This document shows, in pieces, positions 58,693 through 64,000 of a stretch of 64,000 nucleotides of DNA. Within the stretch, counting starts at the first letter, position 1. Each line of letters opens with the position of its first letter. Under the pieces are notes generated by a model. That model had not been told where the DNA came from. It saw only the letters and a list, made by a program, of their open reading frames with translations, and did no database searches. Origin of the DNA: Peptococcus niger (GTDB lineage Bacteria; Bacillota; Peptococcia; Peptococcales; Peptococcaceae); contig NZ_FNAF01000002.1 of the NCBI RefSeq assembly GCF_900101835.1, positions 1 to 64,000 on the forward strand, in the 5' to 3' direction. Made by a program: the position numbers and the translations under genes.

Positions 58693-59383
58693 AACCACAC
58701 GTGAAGAATTTCTAGGCAATATTTCTCAGGCCCTGACCCGCCACCAAGTGCGCGCCCCGAAACCGGATCCCGTGGAAGGGCCGGTCTACCATCGCCTGGC
58801 AGACTTGAGTCCGGAGGCCTTGGCAGACCATTTTCACAGCCAGGCGCCCATCCGCCATTTCAGCAGTCGGAGCATTCAGGCAGGGGATCTGGCAGAGGCT
58901 TTGCAGGACCTTCTAAGCCGAGACGATGTAGAAAAGGTTGTTATCTGCGATGATGGGGTCAGCCGGGCCCTGCACTTGGCAGAGGCGGTGACCGCTGCCG
59001 GGCGCACGCCCCTTGTCTATCGGCCTGACGGTTATGACCACCAGGGACTGGTAGATGCCCTGGCGGACGCCGATCTGGGCATTACCGTGCCGACTTACGG
59101 CTTGGCCGATGTGGGCGCCGTTGTGGAAATGGCGTCGCGGGAGATCCCGAAAAGCTTCAGCCTTCTGCCCCGGGTCCATGTCAGCCTCCTGCCCCTGTCA
59201 CGCCTGTATTCGTCCATGAGTACCCTGGCGGAGGAACTGGAAAAGGTCTACGCCCGGGACGGCCTGACTTCCGGAATGAACCAAATCAGCGGCCCCTCTT
59301 CCACCGGGGATATTGAAAGCTATATGGTGACCGGCGCCCATGGGCCGGTTGAAGAACATATTTTTATTATCATGGATCTGTAA
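58685..59383 (+). CDS. lutC: Lactate utilisation protein LutC (LUD domain)
   Basis: LUD-domain subunit of the lactate-oxidising system, 232 residues. The N-terminus (TREEFLGNISQALTRH) and the core LGITVPTYGLADVGAVVEM, the FSLLPRVHVSLLPLSRL piece and the C-terminal GPSSTGDIESYMVTGAHGP are characteristic (each stretch cut to be short). Start is GTG 58685 with GAGGAGGTG upstream, inside the lutB tail; a longer frame from 58574 would use a different and poorly placed start. It is the last gene before a bidirectional terminator. Confidence 0.9.
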   Translation: MTKTTREEFLGNISQALTRHQVRAPKPDPVEGPVYHRLADLSPEALADHFHSQAPIRHFSSRSIQAGDLAEALQDLLSRDDVEKVVICDDGVSRALHLAEAVTAAGRTPLVYRPDGYDHQGLVDALADADLGITVPTYGLADVGAVVEMASREIPKSFSLLPRVHVSLLPLSRLYSSMSTLAEELEKVYARDGLTSGMNQISGPSSTGDIESYMVTGAHGPVEEHIFIIMDL

Positions 59384-59401
59384 GGACAAGCTAAAAAATA
59401 C

Positions 59402-59445
59402 AAAAGAATCGCGCCGGCGTGCCCATCGCCGGCGCGATTCTTTTG
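59402..59445. terminator. Bidirectional terminator
   Basis: AAAAGAATCGCGCCGGCG and its complement surround a 7-nt loop between convergent genes; T runs lie on both strands. Confidence 0.9.
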
Positions 59446-59494
59446 TAACTGCTGGTCGTCAAAGGGCGGTTCAAGAGGAACCCCTTTGACGATT

Positions 59495-61297
59495 TTATTT
59501 TGCTTGCATAAAGATGCTGTCTGAGCCACCGTCCGTATAGGTTTTCAGGAGCAAGCTGCCATCGGCCGCCGGGGCAATATCGTCAATGAGCCGGCTGCCG
59601 TCAAGGTCTCGGTCGGCGTGAATCAGCGGCAGGCTGCCCTCGTTAAGGGTCAGGGGGGCCAGGCTGCCGTCCCGGAGGTCCAGCACAGACAGACGGGTAA
59701 AGTCACGGCTGTCCGAATTTAAGAGAACCGGACAGAGGGCGACATAATGGTCGCCAAAGGCCACTTTTTTAATAAAGAAATTGTCGGTTTGCGGCATAAG
59801 GCTTGAAGTCGGGTCAATGCGGCGGGTCCATTGTTCTTTTTCTAAATCATACTGCCAAATTTCTTCCGCTTGTCCTCTGACGGTCCGGAAAACCCGAGAA
59901 GCGATGACATACTTGCCGCTGATGACAGGGCTAGTGAAGACATAGCCTTCGATGATGTTTTTGGCCTTGCCCGGTGCGGTCAGGTCACACACTTGGAGGG
60001 ACTCGTTCCATCCGCCGCGGCTCCGGGACCAGACCAGGGTATTGCCGTTTAGAGCCAGGTCGCCGAGGTAGTCCTGGTCTTCGCTGCCTTGGTCAATTTG
60101 CTGCTTTTGGCCGGTGAGGCGGTTGTAAGAGGTGAGGGCCATCCCCTTGCTAGGCTTGGACAGGGGGGCCGTATAGACGATCCAGCGGTCATTGGCAACG
60201 AGGCTGTCGATGTCCGGGTAAATGTTCTCAGCAATTAATTTGGCCTGAGAAGCATCTGCCAGGGGCGCCTCGTATAAGCCGAAGGGCATGGCCCCAGGTG
60301 AGGCCGGGTCCATGCTCTGGAGCCAGACGATGCGGTCGGCGGTGGGGACCAGCCCCTGGTTGAACAAGACGCCCTTGTTGTTGAGGCCACGGAGGAGGGG
60401 GACGCCCTTGTGGCAAACGATCCTGTAGCCGCCGCTGTCCATGACGCCATCTGCTGTGAGCAGGCTGCCATCCGGCAGGCGGTTGATGACGTTGGGCTTT
60501 TGCTCCATTGAAGTCTCCAGCGGCGGGGTGGTTGTCGATTCTTTAAATGCCGGCGGCGGGGCTAGGGTCTTGCTCGGGGTGATAACGGAAATATCGCGTG
60601 TTTCCGAATCCCAGTTAACGGTGCCGACGGTTTCAGCCAAGGCCCTCAGGGGCAGGTAAAAATAGGGCCCCTTTAAATAAGGCGCAGTTGCTGCTCTGGC
60701 TATGGAGCCGTTCATGGCATAGGCGGTAGAGCCTAGGGTCCATTCGGAGGCAGAGCCGGTGACGGAAGTGACCTTAAGGCGCAGGTTGTCGTGAGTGACG
60801 GTGAAGTTCAAGTGGGGCAAGAGCCATTCGCCAATCATGGCCGTATCGCCATATAAGCCGATGCCGGCAGCCTGGAGCCGGGGGCTCAGGGTGGTGCCGT
60901 TCAAGGTGACTTGCCCCCCGGTAGCGACTAAACCGCCTTCTTGCTTGGCGTAGGCCTCTTTGTAGGCGGCCAGCTCAGCGGCGGAGACTTGACCGATGCG
61001 GCTGGTGGTTTTTGGCATTGGCGGGATTTCCTTGTAAGCTGCTTCCAACTGCTGCAGGTCTGCTGAAGAAATTTTCCCTTGATAATAATAGGTGTAGGCG
61101 GCGGTCAGGGCTTCCGGAAGGACTTCCGGGTTGGCCAGGTCAGGCAACACCTTTTCCAAGGCTTGGACATCGTCACCGGGGGCTGTCGCCGACGCCGTCG
61201 GCGGCGCTGGGACATCTTCCGCCATGGCCGGCAGGCCCTTGCAACAAAGGAGAAGGCAGGCCAGGGACAAGGCCGTCAAAAAAATCTTGCGGTTCAT
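59495..61297 (-). CDS. Exported protein with copper-amine-oxidase N-terminal-like domain and beta-propeller-like C-terminus
   Basis: Secreted protein of 600 residues, function unknown. A signal peptide (1-26, ending GLPAMA) is followed by a helical region. A copper-amine-oxidase-N domain lies at about 130-235 with PYFYLPLRALAETVGTVNW near 210-228; this domain is common in clostridial surface proteins and is not an oxidase by itself. Residues 270-600 contain repeated VWLQSMD-, VYTAPL-, VWSRSR-type strands that look like a propeller of the TolB/DPP kind. GAAAGGAG precedes the ATG. It lies alone between terminator and the fatty-acid operon, divergently transcribed. Confidence 0.75.
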   Translation of the reverse strand: MNRKIFLTALSLACLLLCCKGLPAMAEDVPAPPTASATAPGDDVQALEKVLPDLANPEVLPEALTAAYTYYYQGKISSADLQQLEAAYKEIPPMPKTTSRIGQVSAAELAAYKEAYAKQEGGLVATGGQVTLNGTTLSPRLQAAGIGLYGDTAMIGEWLLPHLNFTVTHDNLRLKVTSVTGSASEWTLGSTAYAMNGSIARAATAPYLKGPYFYLPLRALAETVGTVNWDSETRDISVITPSKTLAPPPAFKESTTTPPLETSMEQKPNVINRLPDGSLLTADGVMDSGGYRIVCHKGVPLLRGLNNKGVLFNQGLVPTADRIVWLQSMDPASPGAMPFGLYEAPLADASQAKLIAENIYPDIDSLVANDRWIVYTAPLSKPSKGMALTSYNRLTGQKQQIDQGSEDQDYLGDLALNGNTLVWSRSRGGWNESLQVCDLTAPGKAKNIIEGYVFTSPVISGKYVIASRVFRTVRGQAEEIWQYDLEKEQWTRRIDPTSSLMPQTDNFFIKKVAFGDHYVALCPVLLNSDSRDFTRLSVLDLRDGSLAPLTLNEGSLPLIHADRDLDGSRLIDDIAPAADGSLLLKTYTDGGSDSIFMQAK

Positions 61298-61458
61298 CTT
61301 TAAGCTCCTTTCTAAAATAAATGAGGGTCACTAGGCGGTCTAATCGTCAGATATGTCTGCTTTAAGTATATCAGAGGGTTGCCTAAAATAATACAAAAAA
61401 ATAAATACAGGCCGGTCAATGCTGGCTTAGATATCAACGATAAGTAACAAATTAGTAT

Positions 61459-61493
61459 TTTGATAATCAAACTATTTACTTTGAGTGTCAAAG
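61459..61493 (+). promoter_or_regulatory. Tandem FabT-like operators before acpP
   Basis: Two palindromes match the FabT pattern TTTGANNNTCAAA: TTTGATAATCAAA (61459-61471) and CTTTGAGTGTCAAAG (61479-61493). Their centres are 21 bp apart, two helical turns, and the second covers the -35 and spacer. FabT is a MarR-family repressor of fatty-acid synthesis; its gene is not in the window. Confidence 0.75.
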
Positions 61494-61503
61494 TAATTAT
61501 AAT
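61475..61503 (+). promoter_or_regulatory. Promoter of acpP-accBCD
   Basis: TTTACT and a perfect TATAAT at 17 bp, overlapped by the second palindrome. Confidence 0.7.
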
Positions 61504-61533
61504 AGAGGCAATTCATTTTAAGGAGGAATCAAT

Positions 61534-61761
61534 ATGATTTTTGACAAAGTAAAAGAAGCCATTGTGGATACGCTGAATTGTGATGCGGAAGCGGTGACCC
61601 TGGAAGCCCGGTTGCGGGAAGATTTGGATGCAGATTCTTTGGACGCTACCGAGCTGATTATGAATCTGGAAGAAGCCTTCGGCCTGTCCATCTCTGATGA
61701 GGAAAGCCAACAATTGACCACTGTCGGTGATATTGTCAAGTACATCGAAAAAGCACAATAA
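61534..61761 (+). CDS. acpP: Acyl carrier protein
   Basis: Small acidic carrier of fatty-acyl chains, 75 residues. The phosphopantetheine attachment site is Ser35 in DADSLDATELIM. The N-terminal helix (FDKVKEAIVDTL) and the Glu/Asp-rich surface after the Ser (NLEEAFGLSISDEE) are typical. AAGGAGG precedes the ATG. It is the first gene of a fatty-acid synthesis operon, directly under two FabT-like operators, and is followed 19 bp later by accB. Confidence 0.95.
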   Translation: MIFDKVKEAIVDTLNCDAEAVTLEARLREDLDADSLDATELIMNLEEAFGLSISDEESQQLTTVGDIVKYIEKAQ

Positions 61762-61780
61762 TCTGTGAGGAAGTGCGGTT

Positions 61781-62212
61781 ATGACCATTGACGAAATAGA
61801 ACGCTTACTGCGCGCCTTTGACCACAGTGGCGTGACAGGCCTAACGGTGAAAACCGCAGACGGCACGGTGAAAATGACCAAGGCAACGCCGCCGTCAAGG
61901 GTTTTGGCGGCGGATGGCGCTGGAGAGGTACCGGTCTGTGAGCAGGTGACGACTGCAGGGCCGGATGTCCTTGACCTGGTCCAGGCGCCGTTGGCGGGAA
62001 CCTATTATGCGGCACCGTCGGAAACGGCAGAGCCTTTTGTGCAGGTGGGTGACCGGGTAGAAGTGGGGCAGACCATTGCGGTGATTGAGGCCATGAAGGT
62101 GATGAACGAGGTGCCGTCAACGGTCAGCGGTCAGGTGGTGGCCATTTTGCCGGAAAACGGCAGCGTTATCGGCTACCATGAGACCATTTTGCAGGTGGAT
62201 ACCCATGTTTAA
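61781..62212 (+). CDS. accB: Biotin carboxyl carrier protein of acetyl-CoA carboxylase
   Basis: Carries the biotin of acetyl-CoA carboxylase, the first committed step of fatty-acid synthesis. The 143-residue protein has a helical N-terminal part, an Ala/Pro/Thr-rich linker, the APLAGTYYAAP segment and the biotinylation lysine Lys106 in IEAMKVMNEV. The C-terminal half folds as the lipoyl/biotinyl domain and is complete. GAGGAAG precedes the ATG. It overlaps accC by 8 bp. Confidence 0.94.
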   Translation: MTIDEIERLLRAFDHSGVTGLTVKTADGTVKMTKATPPSRVLAADGAGEVPVCEQVTTAGPDVLDLVQAPLAGTYYAAPSETAEPFVQVGDRVEVGQTIAVIEAMKVMNEVPSTVSGQVVAILPENGSVIGYHETILQVDTHV

Positions 62213-63563
62213 GAGGGTGCTGGTTGCCAATCGTGGAGAAATTGCGGTCCGGATCATCCGTACCTGTCGAGACATGGGCATTAAGACGGTCTTGCCTTAT
62301 GCGGAGCCGGATGCGGACAGCCTGGCGGTGGCGCTGGCGGATACGGCGGTCTGTATCGGACCGGCGGCGCTGGACCAGTCCTACTTGAACGGCCATGCCC
62401 TCCTCTCCCTGGCCTTGGCCTGCGGCGCAGAAGCGGTCCACCCGGGCTATGGTTTTTTATCGGAAAACCCAGACTTTGCCCGGCAGGTCACCGCTGAAGG
62501 CTTGATCTTTATTGGCCCGCCGGCAGCTGTGATTGAGCAGATGGGGGATAAAATTGCTGCCCGTCGTACCATGCGCCAAGCCGGAGTGCCGGTGGTGCCC
62601 GGCTCTGACGGACCAACGGCGGACTTAGCAGCGGTGGAGGCGGTGGCCCGGGAAGGCGGCTACCCGATTTTACTCAAAGCCGCAGCCGGCGGTGGCGGCC
62701 GCGGCATGCGGCTGGTAGAGGCTGCGGAAGCGCTGGCGCCGGCCTTTGAAGCGGCCCGCCGCGAATCGGAAGCCGCTTTTGGGGACGGCCGGCTTTACGC
62801 TGAGAAATACTTGACCGGGGCCAAGCACATTGAAGTGCAGGTCGCCTGTGACCGGCAGGGCCATTGTGTCCACCTGGGCGAACGGGACTGCTCTTTACAG
62901 CGCCGCCACCAGAAGGTCTTGGAAGAAACGCCTTGCCGACGGTTACCTGAGGCCTTGCGCCAAACCGTTTGTGCGGCGGCGGTATCGGCGGCCCAGGCGG
63001 TCGGCTATGAAGGCGTGGGCACAGTTGAATTCCTGGTGACGCCGGAGGGCGACTGGTATTTTATGGAAATGAACACCCGGCTCCAGGTGGAGCACCCCAT
63101 TACCGAATGGGTCACCGGCATCGATCTGGTGCGGGCCCAGTTGCGGCTGGCGGAAGGCCTGCCCTTGGATTGGACACAGGCGGACATCCAGCTGACCGGA
63201 CACGCCATCGAGTGCCGGATCAATGCCCAGGACCCGATGGCGGCCTTCAGGCCGTCGGTGGGTAAAATCGAAAGCTTGCATTTCCCGGAAGGCCCTTTTG
63301 TGCGGGTGGATTCTGCCCTCTTGCCCGGTGAAACCGTGTCGCCTTTTTATGATTCCCTGCTGGCCAAGGTGACCGTATGGGGTGAAACGCGGCAGATGGC
63401 CATCCGGCGGATGCGCCGCGCCCTATCGGAAGTGATCATTGAAGGGGTGGCGACAACCGCCGATTTTCACTTCATGACCCTTCACCATCGCGCCTTTATT
63501 CGTGGAGAATACACGACGCAGTTTTTAGACGATCATCTGAAAGAGCTGGTGGATTTATTGTGA
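62205..63563 (+). CDS. accC: Biotin carboxylase subunit of acetyl-CoA carboxylase
   Basis: ATP-grasp enzyme that carboxylates the biotin on AccB, 452 residues. It begins MFKRVLVANRGEIAVRI; the HPGYGFLSENPDFA motif, the glycine-rich ATP loop KAAAGGGGRGMRLV, and the catalytic ECRINAQDP and EMNTRLQVEHP motifs are intact. ATG 62205 lies in the end of accB; the in-frame ATG at 62178 would overlap accB more and lacks a ribosome site. The stop overlaps accD (TGATG), so the subunits are translated in coupled fashion. Confidence 0.95.
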   Translation: MFKRVLVANRGEIAVRIIRTCRDMGIKTVLPYAEPDADSLAVALADTAVCIGPAALDQSYLNGHALLSLALACGAEAVHPGYGFLSENPDFARQVTAEGLIFIGPPAAVIEQMGDKIAARRTMRQAGVPVVPGSDGPTADLAAVEAVAREGGYPILLKAAAGGGGRGMRLVEAAEALAPAFEAARRESEAAFGDGRLYAEKYLTGAKHIEVQVACDRQGHCVHLGERDCSLQRRHQKVLEETPCRRLPEALRQTVCAAAVSAAQAVGYEGVGTVEFLVTPEGDWYFMEMNTRLQVEHPITEWVTGIDLVRAQLRLAEGLPLDWTQADIQLTGHAIECRINAQDPMAAFRPSVGKIESLHFPEGPFVRVDSALLPGETVSPFYDSLLAKVTVWGETRQMAIRRMRRALSEVIIEGVATTADFHFMTLHHRAFIRGEYTTQFLDDHLKELVDLL

Positions 63564-64000
63564 TGTCGGAAGCATTTTTAAAGCGCAAGCATCGTCTCAA
63601 AGTTTTTCAGACGGCGCGGGAACGTCTCTTGCGGCGACCGGCGCCTCAGCGGGATGATTTGCGCAACATCAATTGTCCCCTTTGTGGCGACCGCATTTTA
63701 ATGGCCGACTTGCGGGCGTCTTTATACATTTGTCCCGCTTGTCAGGCCATGCTCCCGATGCCGGCCCATGCCCGCCTGGAGGCCCTGCTGGATCCCGGCA
63801 GCTTTCGGGAGCGGCAGGAAGGCTTGACCAGCGATGACCCGCTGGACTTTCCCGGCTATGCCGAAAAATTAAGCCACGCCCAAGCGCGGAGCGGGTTATC
63901 CGACTCGGTGGTGACGGGGACCGGGCGAATTGACGGCATCCCGCTGGCCATCGCCTGCATGGACAGCCGGTTTATGATGGGGAGCATGGGGGTGGTCTGC
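63563..64000 (+). CDS. accD: Acetyl-CoA carboxylase carboxyltransferase subunit beta, 3' end outside window
   Basis: Zinc-containing half of the carboxyltransferase that moves carboxylate from biotin to acetyl-CoA. Only 146 residues are visible before the window edge. The four-Cys zinc ribbon is present as CPLCGD (about 38-43) and CPACQA (about 57-62), followed by DPLDFPGYAEKL and the start of the crotonase-like core GTGRIDGIPLAIACMD. The ATG overlaps the accC stop. accA is expected downstream. The order acpP-accB-accC-accD agrees with a clostridial fatty-acid cluster. Confidence 0.93.
   Translation, partial: MSEAFLKRKHRLKVFQTARERLLRRPAPQRDDLRNINCPLCGDRILMADLRASLYICPACQAMLPMPAHARLEALLDPGSFRERQEGLTSDDPLDFPGYAEKLSHAQARSGLSDSVVTGTGRIDGIPLAIACMDSRFMMGSMGVVC

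Noticed and set aside
1-64000. CRISPR array, insertion sequence, prophage or tRNA genes
   Set aside because: I saw no regularly spaced direct repeats, transposase or integrase frames, or tRNA-like cloverleaf ending in CCA anywhere in the window.

Overview
The window looks like a chromosomal segment of an anaerobic, moderately GC-rich Gram-positive of the class Clostridia. Supporting signs are SLH-domain surface protein, CsaB and a WecA/TagO-type transferase, a SCIFF peptide (a clostridial hallmark), Trp T-box and SAM-I leaders, RNase M5-RsmA, a MetNIQ uptake system, siroheme-dependent (Ahb/NirJ) haem genes, LutB/LutC and a FabT-like operator before acpP-accBCD. A Peptococcus-like or related lineage is a guess only. 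I saw no tRNA or rRNA gene, insertion sequence, prophage or CRISPR array. Coding is predominantly on the + strand.

Layout. 1-6056: the 3' part of an SLH surface protein, an OatA-like peptidoglycan O-acetyltransferase and MltG. 6057-6792: a long gene-free stretch with a cluster of DnaA boxes. 6793-12089: ackA, a GNAT enzyme, an acyl-CoA hydrolase, the SCIFF peptide, and a divergent serine-type pair (class V aminotransferase, SerA). 12368-20462: membrane protein plus SppA, a DASS anion transporter, L31, NhaD, a lipoprotein and an aldehyde dehydrogenase. 20463-24711: a structured element, then a Trp T-box driving an iron alcohol dehydrogenase and a TrpXYZ-type ABC importer. 24875-27957 (minus): rnmV-rsmA and a phosphohexomutase relative whose catalytic loops are all altered. 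28282-30522: lpd and murB. 30547-35709: a SAM-I riboswitch operon, metY-metA-metN-metI-metQ.

36618-41397: envelope polysaccharide genes (large membrane protein, csaB, wecA/tagO, SH3 protein), which fit the SLH protein because SLH domains bind pyruvylated secondary wall polymer. 41487-45025 (minus): an ECF sigma factor with a membrane partner, and an EF-G paralogue. 45286-47050: peroxiredoxin, ArAE-family membrane protein, thiamine-binding-type protein. 47129-50359 (minus): SWIM/SNF2 helicase. 50542-52633: WalJ and HtrA. 52855-56994: unknown protein, two radical SAM enzymes, AhbA/AhbB and a small membrane protein, apparently a haem-from-sirohaem operon. 57250-59383: lutB-lutC behind a structured leader. 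59495-61297 (minus): an exported beta-propeller-like protein. 61459-64000: acpP-accB-accC-accD (cut by the window edge) under two FabT-like palindromes.

The most unusual points are the DnaA-box cluster before ackA, the SCIFF gene with no maturase beside it, the degenerate phosphohexomutase, the alcohol dehydrogenase placed first in a tryptophan-sensing operon, and an unassigned three-way RNA-like fold before that T-box.
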